Positions 16,128 through 23,287 of a stretch of DNA of 64,000 nucleotides are shown piece after piece. The DNA comes from Didemnitutus sp041906465 (GTDB lineage: Bacteria > Verrucomicrobiota > Verrucomicrobiia > Opitutales > Opitutaceae): NCBI GenBank assembly GCA_041906465.1, contig JAYRJE010000006.1:231987-295986 (forward strand), read 5' to 3'. Made by a program: the position numbers and the translations under genes. A model generated the notes under the pieces. The model made no database searches. It was not told where the DNA came from and saw only the letters and a list, made by a program, of their open reading frames with translations. Every line of letters begins with the position of its first letter. Position 1 is the stretch's first letter.

Positions 16128-16601
16128 TCAGAGGTTGCGCGCGTAGGCGAGATCACAACGGCAGGAGTGCGCGCCGGTGCAGGTGCGCGTGAAGCCGTTG
16201 CGCTCGTAGAGCGCGATCGCGTCGTGGAGCACGGTCGCAGTCTCGAGCGTCATGCGCCGAAAACCGAGTTCACGCGCGCGGGTGAGCGCCCAGTCGAGGA
16301 GGCGGCGGCCCTGGCCGCGGCCGCGTTGTGTGGGGGCGAGATACATTTTGCGGAGTTCGACGACACCGGGCTCGAGCGGAAAGAGCCCGCACGTTCCGAC
16401 GATCGCACTGGATTCGTCGACGAGCACTGCAAAATCCCCGCCGCGCGAGAAGTAGGCCGCGTCGAGATCGGCGAGGTCGGCGTCAGTGCCGGAGGAGTCG
16501 GGCTGCAGGCCGAACTCGGCGAGCACGGCGGTGACGAGAGCGAGGCAGGCGGCAGAGTCTTCCGCGCGGGCGCGGCGGAGCGGGAGCGGCGAAGCGGGCA
16601 T
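16128..16601 (-). CDS. GNAT-family N-acetyltransferase
   Basis: A 157-residue GCN5-related acetyltransferase. The acetyl-CoA pyrophosphate-binding motif is visible as LAPTQRGRGQGRRLL (about residues 87-101). The preceding strand is VVELRKMYL and the C-terminal strand-helix is YERNGFTR. The substrate is unknown. The start at 16601 (MPASPLPLRRA) is preferred over the open extension to 16772, which is Arg/Ser-rich and not GNAT-like. The protein ends in a small cysteine cluster (CTGAHSCRCDLAY). The downstream neighbour is a cupin 21 bp away. Confidence 0.88.
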   Translation of the reverse strand: MPASPLPLRRARAEDSAACLALVTAVLAEFGLQPDSSGTDADLADLDAAYFSRGGDFAVLVDESSAIVGTCGLFPLEPGVVELRKMYLAPTQRGRGQGRRLLDWALTRARELGFRRMTLETATVLHDAIALYERNGFTRTCTGAHSCRCDLAYARNL

Positions 16602-16946
16602 GCCGGGAAACTGCCGTCGTGCGGCGGTGCTGTCGAATCGCGTGTGCGTCGCGGCCGGCACAATCGCGTGGAAATCCGGCGCGGAGTCGCCGTCTCCATG
16701 CCGGAACGATGCACTCGAAATCAGCGACGCGACGTCGCAGCTGAGGGAGCGAGGCGGTTGGGCGATTTTCACCGGAGCCCAGCCTCCTGACGTCGGCTGC
16801 TACGGTCGACCGCGCGTTCGGTCCAGGATTCCGATCGATGGGGATGAGCGCCTGGGCCGCGACCAGGCTGCCGCGGGAGGTGCATCGCGCGCAGGCGCGG
16901 TCACGTTGTCGCTGCGCTGCAACGCGACTGCTTCCAAGGCGCCACC
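16602..16946. other. 345-bp gene-free stretch
   Basis: No coding sequence is supported between the GNAT start and the lipoprotein stop. The only structured element is an inverted CAGCCGAC-family REP at 16781-16803. The remainder is GC-rich and shows no clear terminator or promoter. Confidence 0.5.
16781..16803 (-). repeat. GTAG-headed REP-like hairpin (CAGCCGAC family)
   Basis: On the minus strand: GTAG-CAGCCGACGTCAGGAGGCTG. The first 14 bases match the copies at 9789 and 48438. Confidence 0.55.
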
Positions 16947-17597
16947 TCAGCGCGCGGGGGCGCCTTGCATCGACTGGATGAACGCGTCGGCTTCGCGGAT
17001 GGATTTTTCCATGTCGGCGACGAGACGGGCGATGTCCTGCCGCAGATCGCGCGTCGTGGCGTCGAGCGAGGCGATCGCCTGCGCGTTGAGGTTGTGCTTG
17101 AGGAAGAGGACTTGGTCGCGGAACGCGCTGAGCACCGGGTCCATCCGGGCGGCGGCGGCGTCCATCACGCGCATGAGCTCGGCGTAGCGGCGCTTGGTCG
17201 TGGCGAGCTGGCGCTCGCTCTGGGAGCGCAGCGTCGGGTTCGAGTATTGCGCGAGTTCGGTGTTCCACTCCTCGAAGAGCGCCTTCGCGACGTCGTCAAT
17301 CGCGTCGATGCGAGAACGGACTTCCTTCGCGCGGGCTTCGCTGTCCTTCAACGCGTCGTTCAGGCGGTCGTAGGTCGCCTTGAGTTCCGACGGCGGCACC
17401 TTCGCCACGGCGAGGAACTGGTCGAGCGCGCTCGCGAATTGGTCCTTGGCCTCGGCTTGCGCGCCGCGGGCGGCCTGGACGCGGTCGACGAGGATCTGCC
17501 GCTTCGGCACGCCGAACTTTTCCATGGCGCCGTAGTAAGCGCTGCTGCAGCCGGTGAGCGCCAGCAGGAGAATGAGCGAAGGAAGGCGAAGCATCAT
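16947..17597 (-). CDS. DUF2959-family lipoprotein
   Basis: A 216-residue lipoprotein. A hydrophobic signal (LRLPSLILLLALTGC) ends in the lipobox LTGC, so Cys17 is probably lipidated. The mature part is almost entirely helical and charged, with the family hallmarks YYGAMEKFGVPKRQILVDRV near the N-terminus and a coiled-coil-like body to the end. DUF2959 proteins are envelope-associated with unknown role. Two adjacent ATGs at 17597 and 17594 are possible starts. It is in the same direction as the doxX-like gene, 81 bp downstream of that gene's stop. Confidence 0.88.
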   Translation of the reverse strand: MMLRLPSLILLLALTGCSSAYYGAMEKFGVPKRQILVDRVQAARGAQAEAKDQFASALDQFLAVAKVPPSELKATYDRLNDALKDSEARAKEVRSRIDAIDDVAKALFEEWNTELAQYSNPTLRSQSERQLATTKRRYAELMRVMDAAAARMDPVLSAFRDQVLFLKHNLNAQAIASLDATTRDLRQDIARLVADMEKSIREADAFIQSMQGAPAR

Positions 17598-17678
17598 GCC
17601 AGGGAAATCGACCGGCGCCGCACAGTGCAACGCCGGTCTCGCTCGGACTCGCGACCGCGCCCGATGGTTCCGGCTCGC

Positions 17679-18131
17679 TCAGCGCGCCAGCAGGCGATCG
17701 AGCGAGGCTTTGCCGCCGCCGAGCACGAGCAGCGCGAGCGCGATGCCGACCGCGAGAATGAAGAACTCGATGCCTTCGCCCTTTTGCGCGCCGAACCAGT
17801 TCATGAAAAATCCGTTCGCCCAATGCTGCGTGGAGGCGACGAGCATCACGCCACCGACGCCGAGGGCGGCGAGTCGCGTGCCCAGGCCGGCGATGAGCAT
17901 CAGGCCGCCGACCGACTCGGCCAGGATGGCGAGCAGCGCGAAGATCCACGGTGCGCCAAACGTGTGGGTCAGGTAACCCATCGTGCCTTCGAAGCCGTAG
18001 CCGCCGAACCAGCCGAGGGTTTTCTGCAGGCCGTGCGGGAGGATCATGAGGCCGAGGGAAAGCCGCAGGAAGAGCGGCGCGATCGAGTCGCTCGTGGCGA
18101 CGGAGGAGCGGAGGAGGGACTTTAGTTGCAT
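17679..18131 (-). CDS. DoxX-family membrane protein
   Basis: A 150-residue inner-membrane protein with four hydrophobic helices. The DoxX-type start LFLRLSLGLMILPHGLQKTLGWFGG (residues about 22-46), the WIFALLAILAESVGGLMLI helix and the closing FILAVGIALALLVLGG helix are typical. DoxX proteins are linked to respiratory quinone pools or redox stress, but the activity is unresolved. It is transcribed divergently from a MarR-family gene. The first of two AGTTG-N6-CAACT operators covers its start codon, so repression by that MarR protein is very likely. The ATG at 18131 (MQLKSLL) is the probable start. Confidence 0.9.
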   Translation of the reverse strand: MQLKSLLRSSVATSDSIAPLFLRLSLGLMILPHGLQKTLGWFGGYGFEGTMGYLTHTFGAPWIFALLAILAESVGGLMLIAGLGTRLAALGVGGVMLVASTQHWANGFFMNWFGAQKGEGIEFFILAVGIALALLVLGGGKASLDRLLAR

Positions 18132-18142
18132 GCACAACTAAA
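18121..18142. promoter_or_regulatory. MarR-type operator 1, overlapping the doxX start
   Basis: TTTAGTTG-CATGCA-CAACTAAA is a perfect 22-bp inverted repeat with the core AGTTG-N6-CAACT. It spans the doxX-like start codon. Confidence 0.75.
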
Positions 18143-18152
18143 AGCGGAGAGA

Positions 18153-18168
18153 AGTTGCGCATGCAACT
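18153..18168. promoter_or_regulatory. MarR-type operator 2
   Basis: AGTTGCGCATGCAACT has the same AGTTG-N6-CAACT core as operator 1. It is centred 29 bp from operator 1 and 22 bp upstream of the marR-type start. Confidence 0.75.
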
Positions 18169-18189
18169 AAAAAGTGTAGGGTGCGCGGC

Positions 18190-18687
18190 ATGAAGCAGCC
18201 CGATCTCCCGGAAACCCACCTCGAAGCCTGGCGCCGCTACTATGTGTCCTTCTGGCGGATCTTTGCCGCGATCGAGGCGGACTTGCAGGCGGCGGGGCTG
18301 CCGTCGCTCAGCTGGTATGATGCGCTCTACGAGCTCTACCTCGCACCGAACCGGCATCTGCGCATGAGCGAACTGGCGCGCAGCGCGTTGCTGAGCCGCA
18401 GCGGCCTGACGCGTTTGGTGGACAAGCTGGAGAAAGAGAGGCTGATCGAACGGAAGTCGTGTCCGAGTGACGGGCGCGTGCAGCATGCGGTGCTGACCGA
18501 CAAGGGTGTCGAGGTGCTGCGGAAAATCTGGCCGGTCTATCGCGCGGGCATCACCAAGTATTTCGCGATGCACCTCAGCGACGCGGACGCGCAGGAGTTT
18601 GCGCGCATGATGAGCAAGGTGGTGTCGGCGATGCAGGCGACGGGTGGTGAGGCCGCCTGCGAGAAGAACAAGAAGCTGCCGGAGTGA
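18190..18687 (+). CDS. MarR-family transcriptional regulator
   Basis: A 165-residue winged-helix regulator, divergent from the doxX-like gene. The recognition region HLRMSELARSALLSRSGLTRLVDKL (about residues 57-81) and the wing (ERKSCPSDGRVQHAVLTDKG, about residues 89-108) are clear. Helices at both ends form the dimer interface. Two palindromic operators lie between the two start codons, so it probably represses both itself and the DoxX-like membrane protein. It ends in a lysine-rich tail with one cysteine. The inducing signal is unknown. The ATG at 18190 is preferred over a GTG three codons upstream. Confidence 0.92.
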   Translation: MKQPDLPETHLEAWRRYYVSFWRIFAAIEADLQAAGLPSLSWYDALYELYLAPNRHLRMSELARSALLSRSGLTRLVDKLEKERLIERKSCPSDGRVQHAVLTDKGVEVLRKIWPVYRAGITKYFAMHLSDADAQEFARMMSKVVSAMQATGGEAACEKNKKLPE

Positions 18688-18696
18688 GCGGGAACC

Positions 18697-18785
18697 GTAG
18701 GAGCCGCGGCGCGGAGGCGGAGCGGAGTTCGTGAGAATTTGCGGTTCTTACGCCGACACTCCACGACAGCCTCACGGCTTCCGCC
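18697..18785 (+). repeat. Interspersed repeat (GCGGA.TTCGT.AGAATTT family), copy 1
   Basis: A GTAG-headed segment includes AGCGGAGTTCGTGAGAATTT and ends with GACAGCCTCACGGCTTCCGC. Both blocks recur in the same order at 29480-29602 between tamB and tamA, with a longer, different spacer. Confidence 0.6.
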
Positions 18786-18812
18786 CCGACGGGCAGGCGG
18801 CTGATCCGCGCC

Positions 18813-19292
18813 TCACTTTGTCGGCGTGCTGAGCTTCACCCCGACCGCGCGGCGGGTGTTGGTGGCCCAAGCTGCGAGCGTCTGGACCTCGGCATCGGTG
18901 AGCTTCGCCTCCGGGTGCACCCACGTGTAGGATGGAAGCGGCATCTTGTGCTCGCGCACCTCTTCGGCGACCTCCTCGAGCCGGCGCGTGGCACGCTTGA
19001 GCGGATAGGTGGTGAATTCGGAGAAATTCAGGTGCTTCTTGCCGTCGCGCACGTGCTGTTCGAGCCACCAGCCGATCGGTTGGATGTTCGCATACCACGG
19101 ATAGTTCGTGGCGTTGGAGTGACAGTCGTAACAGGCGCGTTGCAGGAGCGCGTCGACGTCCGCCGGGATCGGTGCGAGCTGCGAGAGGTGGTTCGGGCCG
19201 GCGACGGTGCCGCGGTTGTTCATGGGGCGGATCGCTTGGGCGACGATCAGCAGCGCCCCGATGCCGACGAGAATTTTGGCGGAGGTCTTCAC
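18813..19292 (-). CDS. Haem-binding domain protein (membrane-anchored)
   Basis: A 159-residue protein with an N-terminal membrane anchor (KILVGIGALLIVAQAI, about residues 5-20) and a single haem-attachment-type motif CYDCH (CxxCH, about residue 54). The motif is followed by SNATNYPWYANIQPIGWW, the hallmark of the haem-binding (Haem_bd) domain family. A methionine in HKMPLPSYTW could be the distal ligand. It probably faces the periplasm. The start chosen is GTG at 19292, giving MKTSAKILVG, which directly precedes the anchor. A TTG further up is possible. The divergent neighbour is the esterase gene. Confidence 0.85.
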   Translation of the reverse strand: MKTSAKILVGIGALLIVAQAIRPMNNRGTVAGPNHLSQLAPIPADVDALLQRACYDCHSNATNYPWYANIQPIGWWLEQHVRDGKKHLNFSEFTTYPLKRATRRLEEVAEEVREHKMPLPSYTWVHPEAKLTDAEVQTLAAWATNTRRAVGVKLSTPTK

Positions 19293-19375
19293 GCCGCGGA
19301 AAATTTCACCGCGGTCAACGACGAGCAAGACTTCAATCTGGCGGCGACCGCTGCGAACGAATTGGCTCTGCGGCC

Positions 19376-20170
19376 ATGAGCTTCTCGTGGTCCGGTCGAT
19401 GGTTGGGCTTGGTTCTCCTGGCCAGCAGCGCGCTGTCGCTGTCCGCCGCGCGATTGCACCTCGCCGGCGATTCGACGATGGCGACCAAGGAGCGCCAGAC
19501 GCCGAATCCCGAATACGGTTGGGGCGAGGCGCTGCCGCGCTATTTCAGCGACCGACTCACGGTGGTGAACTACGCGATGAACGGGCGGAGCTCGAAGTCG
19601 TTCCTCACCGAGGGCCGCTGGCAAAAGCTCGTCGACGCGCTCGCGCCGGGCGATTGGGCCATCGTGCAATTCGGCCACAACGACCAAAAGCCGGATGCCG
19701 CGCGCCACACCGAACCGCGGGGCGATTTCGCGGGCAATCTTCGCCGCATGATCGCCGATGTGCGCGCCAAGGGAGCCACGCCGCTCCTCGCGACTTCCGT
19801 CGCACGGCGCAAATGGTCCACCGACGGCCAGCACCTGGTCGACACGCATGGCGACTACATCACCGCCGTGCGCGAAGTCGGCGCGGCGGAAAACGTGCCG
19901 GTGCTCGAGCTCAATGCGCTCTCCACGGCGCTCGAGGAGGCGCACGGCGTCGAAGGATCGAAGCGCCTGCACCTGTGGATCGCGCCCGGCGTCTACGCGC
20001 GCAATCCGAAGAAGGGCTGGCAGGACAACACGCATTATTCCGCCTACGGCGCCGATCGCGTCGCCGCGCTCGCCGTGCAGGAGATCATCCGACTCGGGCT
20101 GCCGCTGGCGGATTTTCTGGCGGGAGACGCACCGGTCGGGGATCAAGTGGACGCCAAGGCGGAACGCTAG
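19376..20170 (+). CDS. Secreted rhamnogalacturonan acetylesterase-like SGNH hydrolase
   Basis: A 264-residue SGNH/GDSL hydrolase of the CE12 type, which removes acetyl groups from pectic polysaccharide. The signal peptide spans about residues 1-26 (LGLVLLASSALSLSAA). Block I is LHLAGDSTMA with the nucleophile serine near residue 31. Block III is VQFGHNDQKP near residue 97, and block V is DNTHYSAYGADRVA near residue 222 with the catalytic Asp-x-x-His. Export to the periplasm or outside and a role in plant-polysaccharide use are likely. The upstream in-frame extension to 19172 is not coding-like, and the ATG at 19376 starts a good signal sequence. Confidence 0.9.
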   Translation: MSFSWSGRWLGLVLLASSALSLSAARLHLAGDSTMATKERQTPNPEYGWGEALPRYFSDRLTVVNYAMNGRSSKSFLTEGRWQKLVDALAPGDWAIVQFGHNDQKPDAARHTEPRGDFAGNLRRMIADVRAKGATPLLATSVARRKWSTDGQHLVDTHGDYITAVREVGAAENVPVLELNALSTALEEAHGVEGSKRLHLWIAPGVYARNPKKGWQDNTHYSAYGADRVAALAVQEIIRLGLPLADFLAGDAPVGDQVDAKAER

Positions 20171-20198
20171 GGCGCTTGCGCCGCGGGCGCAGGCGCGC

Positions 20199-20636
20199 AT
20201 GCTGCCCGCGGTGAAGCGGCGACTTTTTCTCCGTGCGGCGGGATGTGCGGTGCTCGCGTGGTGGGCGCGGCCGGCGTTCGCAGCGACCGCCGGAACGATC
20301 GACATCGCGCGCGAGGGGATCCGCCGTCAACGTTCGATCCGCCTCCGTTACGGTGGACATATGCGGCTCGTGGAGCCCCACGCCATCGGCGTCACCGCGG
20401 GAGGGCACCGCGCGTTGCTCGCGTGGCAGGTCGAAGGCGGCAGCCGCTCCGATCCGCCGACCGGCTGGCGCACGTTCCTGCTCAGCGAAATCAGCGACGT
20501 CGCACTGACGGTGCGCGGCTTCTCACCCCAGCCGACCTATCACCCGGAGAAAGCGAATCTCCGCGAGATCGAACTCGAAATCACGCGCCCCTCGGGCGGC
20601 GGGTCCACCAATCCGCCTGCAACAGGCCGTGGTTGA
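20199..20636 (+). CDS. Tat-exported WYL-domain-like protein
   Basis: A 145-residue protein with a twin-arginine-like signal (KRRLFLRAAGCAVLAWWARPAFA, cleavage after AFA near residue 28). The mature part (about residues 33-115) resembles a lone WYL domain: REGIRRQRSIRLRYGG, a VEPHAIG strand, then a WRTFLLSEISDV strand-turn typical of WYL segments that bind ligands in cytoplasmic regulators. A secreted WYL domain without a DNA-binding partner is unusual. It starts 28 bp after the esterase stop, so the two may be co-transcribed. Its last 56 bp overlap the convergent methyltransferase gene. Confidence 0.65.
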   Translation: MLPAVKRRLFLRAAGCAVLAWWARPAFAATAGTIDIAREGIRRQRSIRLRYGGHMRLVEPHAIGVTAGGHRALLAWQVEGGSRSDPPTGWRTFLLSEISDVALTVRGFSPQPTYHPEKANLREIELEITRPSGGGSTNPPATGRG

Positions 20637-21231
20637 ACGTGCGGCGTCCGCCGAGCACGAAGCCGTGTGCGGCCAGCAACGCGTCCGCCGGCGTGAGGCG
20701 CCGGGCAGGCAAGCGCGCGACCAAGCGGAAAAACGCATACATCAGCGCGTGCACCGCGCGAGCGCGTTGGCGCGCCCACCCGCGCGGCGGCACGGCAAAA
20801 TCCGAGATCAGCCACACCGCGCGCGGCGCCGCACCGTGGGCGAGCGCAGCGACTACGGCGTCGAGTTGGGGCGGCGCGAAGCAATCGAGAAAGAACGGCG
20901 TCACGACGGCGTCGAACATGCCGGCCGGCGGCCGCCATGCAGGCAAGTGCGCGTGAACGAACTCCACGCGTCCCAGATCGAGCCGCGCGCGGCGCGCGCG
21001 CTTTTCCGCCGCGCGCAACATGCCCGCGCTCGCATCGACGCAGACGACGCGGATTGCCGGGTGCCGGGGCAGAAGCGCGTGCAGCAAACGCCCGTGGCCC
21101 ACGCCGGCGATGAGGAGTCGCTCGCAGCCGGCCAGTTGGCCGAGCCAGGTCGTGCGGCAGTGCTGCAGCAACCGCCCCGCGACGACGCGCTCCATCCAGC
21201 CGTAGTGCGGAGCCAGCAAGTCGAAGCTCAC
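20581..21231 (-). CDS. Class I SAM-dependent methyltransferase
   Basis: A 216-residue methyltransferase. After the start segment MSFDLLAPHYGWMERVV, the SAM-binding loop is LLIAGVGHGRLL (about residues 43-54), a variant of the usual GxGxG. Motif II acidic residue is in RVVCVDASAGML (about 70) and motif IV in FDAVVTPFFLDCF (about 108). The GTG start overlaps the upstream stop codon by GTGA, which implies translational coupling to the membrane protein before it. The substrate is unknown; a lipid- or quinone-type substrate is plausible from the membrane partner, but that is inference. The convergent neighbour is the WYL-like gene. Confidence 0.82.
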   Translation of the reverse strand: MSFDLLAPHYGWMERVVAGRLLQHCRTTWLGQLAGCERLLIAGVGHGRLLHALLPRHPAIRVVCVDASAGMLRAAEKRARRARLDLGRVEFVHAHLPAWRPPAGMFDAVVTPFFLDCFAPPQLDAVVAALAHGAAPRAVWLISDFAVPPRGWARQRARAVHALMYAFFRLVARLPARRLTPADALLAAHGFVLGGRRTFNHGLLQADWWTRRPRGA

Positions 21232-21587
21232 ACCCAACTCCACCAAGCGCCCGCGCCGAGCGCGCCGACGGCATAGGCCGCCACATCGCGCCAGTCGCCG
21301 GTGGCGTGGGCGAAGACGTGCGGGGCGAGCAGTTCCGCAGCGACGGACCACGCGGCCACGTGCAGCGCAATCTCGCGCCAGCGCGGACGCGCATCGTCGC
21401 GGCGCAACCCGAGTTTTCGCTGCAGCCACAGCGCAAGCGGCAGCGCCGCGGGGACCAGGAGCAGATCGGTGAACTGATCGTGCCAGAAACCGTGCGCCAC
21501 GTGCGCGCGCAGCCACCAGCGGCCGAACAGGTAAGCCGCGATCGCTCCGACACAGAGCGGATCGAGCGCGTAGCGAAACGGCTTCAA
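21228..21587 (-). CDS. Small integral membrane protein coupled to methyltransferase
   Basis: A 119-residue protein with three or four hydrophobic helices (PLCVGAIAAYLFGRWWL, DLLLVPAALPLALWLQ, LHVAAWSVAAELLAP and VAAYAVGALGAGAWWSW). It is tryptophan-rich, with histidines at helix ends (HVAHGFWHDQF). No family is recognised. A TTG start overlaps the stop of a preceding 29-codon frame by TTGA, and its own stop overlaps the methyltransferase GTG start by GTGA. The three reading frames therefore look like one coupled cassette. The membrane protein may present or bind the methyltransferase substrate. Confidence 0.7.
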   Translation of the reverse strand: MKPFRYALDPLCVGAIAAYLFGRWWLRAHVAHGFWHDQFTDLLLVPAALPLALWLQRKLGLRRDDARPRWREIALHVAAWSVAAELLAPHVFAHATGDWRDVAAYAVGALGAGAWWSWV

Positions 21588-21673
21588 AGGAGCCCGGCGA
21601 TCAGCAGGCCCGAACCGAGGGCGAGCGCAACGCGGAGGAAAAAATTAGTCCGAGGCGAGAGCGTGGAGAACAT
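21584..21673 (-). CDS. Possible 29-residue membrane peptide
   Basis: A short frame starting MFSTLSPRTNFFLRVALALG and ending GLLIAGLL, with one hydrophobic helix from about residue 11 to the end. Its stop codon overlaps the TTG start of the next gene by TTGA, the same arrangement as the following junction. That coupling is the main evidence that it is translated. It may act mainly as a translational lead-in. Confidence 0.38.
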   Translation of the reverse strand: MFSTLSPRTNFFLRVALALGSGLLIAGLL

Positions 21674-21835
21674 GTGGCGAAGAAAAGGCAAATTGCTCTC
21701 CTCGCAAACCGCGAAACGAGGCGATGTGCGTCACCCCGCTCAATCCGACTCTGCGCCCAAGCACGTCGGACAGGTCGCAGGAAGCGGCAGGGCGGGATCT
21801 CCCGCCCCGCCTTGCACCGTGGGCGTCGAGTCCGG

Positions 21836-22483
21836 TCACGCGGCCGGGCGGCAGAGCAGGTAGAGCCACATTGGCGTTTCGTCGGGAGTCTTTTGCACGG
21901 CACCGGAGATGGTTTCGAGGCCGGCGGCAGCGACTTGCGCGCGCCACCAATCGACGGGCTGCACGGTGAGATGCAGCGGTGCTCCGATGACCTTGGGGCC
22001 AAACGCGTCCGGAAACAGGGCGATGCCGAGGAACACGCAGCGCGTGGCGGCGACGCGGAGATTGCGCAGGACGGCGGGCACGTGCTCGGTCGGGATATGC
22101 TCCATGACGTCGGTGCAGACGACGGCATCGTTCGGCGCGGGCAGCGCGCCTTCGTCCCACATGCAGCCGAGCGTGAGAAAGCCTGGGGACATCTTGTCGG
22201 CGAACCATGGGTCGAGGCAGTTGGCGGCGATGTCGAAGCCGCGGATGGTGAACTCGCCGGCGTGGCGCTCCATGATGCGCTGCATGAATTTGCCCGAGCC
22301 GCACCCCGCATCGAGAATCGTGTGCACGCCGAAATCGCGAAAGCGCGCCGCCAGATCGAGGCGTTCGAGCGCGTGCAGGCCGGGCGAGAACCGACGGTAG
22401 TCCTCATGCTCCCACATCTGTTCATATTTCGCCTTCTCGTGGGCGGCGGAGGCGGAGGCGGAATCGATGAGTTCAGCGGACAT
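21836..22483 (-). CDS. Class I SAM-dependent methyltransferase
   Basis: A 215-residue methyltransferase with a canonical motif I, ILDAGCGSGKFMQRI (about residues 57-71). The acidic motif II is IRGFDIAANCLD (about 81-92) and motif IV is VCTDVMEHIP (about 121-130). The N-terminus contains EKAKYEQMWEHEDYRRFSPG, as in UbiG/COQ5-like and sugar-associated methyltransferases. The substrate is unknown. It is transcribed in the same direction as the membrane/methyltransferase cassette but is separated from it by 162 bp. It is unrelated in detail to the methyltransferase at 20581. Confidence 0.88.
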   Translation of the reverse strand: MSAELIDSASASAAHEKAKYEQMWEHEDYRRFSPGLHALERLDLAARFRDFGVHTILDAGCGSGKFMQRIMERHAGEFTIRGFDIAANCLDPWFADKMSPGFLTLGCMWDEGALPAPNDAVVCTDVMEHIPTEHVPAVLRNLRVAATRCVFLGIALFPDAFGPKVIGAPLHLTVQPVDWWRAQVAAAGLETISGAVQKTPDETPMWLYLLCRPAA

Positions 22484-22569
22484 GAGATTTGGGTGCGTGC
22501 GACGGGCCCCTGAACGCGGGTTTTCAGGGCCGACACGGTGTTATCGGCACAACGGGCCGAAACTTGCGC

Positions 22570-23127
22570 TCAGCCCACCGGGCGCGGTTCCCAGCGGACG
22601 AGTGGCTGCTTCGCTGCGACGTAGAGCGGGTGGCGCGGGTGGCCGTCCTGCGTCGTGCCGAGGCACCATAGCTCGCGACCGGCAAACAGCTTAACGACAG
22701 CATCGGCGCGGGCCTGGTAAACGCCGCTCACGCCCCACGCCGCGACGATTTTCTCGCAACGCGCGGCGGCGGCGAGGAGCGACGCGTCGTTTTCCGCGCC
22801 GACGGGATCGGGATCTTTCATCATCTCGTCGGGATAGGGCGTGCGCAGGCCGAAAAGGTTGGCCATCCAGAAGCCGTCAAAACCCTCGCGCTGAGAGAAT
22901 GCGCGGATGCGCGTGAGCGTCGGGTCGAGCTGCGACTCGTCGGCCGTCGAGGGATTGAGCCCGATCCACATGATCAAGCGATCGCCGAAAAGCGGATTCC
23001 AACGATGCACGAGCGAGTAGCGATGCCGGCGATCAGGCGAGAAGTGGCAGACGTTGTCCAAGAGCCCGAGCAGGCCGCGAATGCGGATGCGAGGCAAGCG
23101 TGTGTCGGCGCGGCGCTTCAAACGCAT
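22570..23127 (-). CDS. DUF1643-family protein
   Basis: A 185-residue protein of the DUF1643 family. Hallmarks are the core IMWIGLNPSTADESQLDPTL (about residues 52-71), the WMANLFGLRTPYP segment (about 86-98), AAWGVSG, and the C-terminal LGTTQDGHPRHPLYV with conserved Gly-His-Pro-x-His-Pro. The family is common in bacteria and phages and has no demonstrated activity. The frame opens upstream at 23163 inside a long periodic palindrome. The ATG at 23127 (MRLKRRADTR) is therefore the likely start, and the palindrome lies in its promoter region. Confidence 0.85.
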   Translation of the reverse strand: MRLKRRADTRLPRIRIRGLLGLLDNVCHFSPDRRHRYSLVHRWNPLFGDRLIMWIGLNPSTADESQLDPTLTRIRAFSQREGFDGFWMANLFGLRTPYPDEMMKDPDPVGAENDASLLAAAARCEKIVAAWGVSGVYQARADAVVKLFAGRELWCLGTTQDGHPRHPLYVAAKQPLVRWEPRPVG

Positions 23128-23150
23128 GCCGCGCTTGCGGGTTCTATCTT

Positions 23151-23244
23151 CCACGGATTGCACGGATAAAAGGCACGGATCGATCGGACGACCGGCGCGC
23201 GCATCACGATCCGTTTTATCTGTCTTTATCCGTGTTATCTGTGG
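23151..23244. repeat. Periodic long inverted repeat (CCACGGATT/CACGGAT family)
   Basis: The left half repeats CACGGAT at about 10-12-bp spacing, starting CCACGGATTGCACGGAT. The right half carries the complement (ATCCGTGTTATCTGTGG) across a GC-rich centre, so the RNA would fold into a long imperfect hairpin. It is markedly AT-richer than the genome average here. Analogous periodic palindromes are at 39322, 52878 and 57596. Confidence 0.7.
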
Positions 23245-23287
23245 TGAGGAAAACGATCGCGCGTGGCGTGCCGGAAACTCGCCTATG

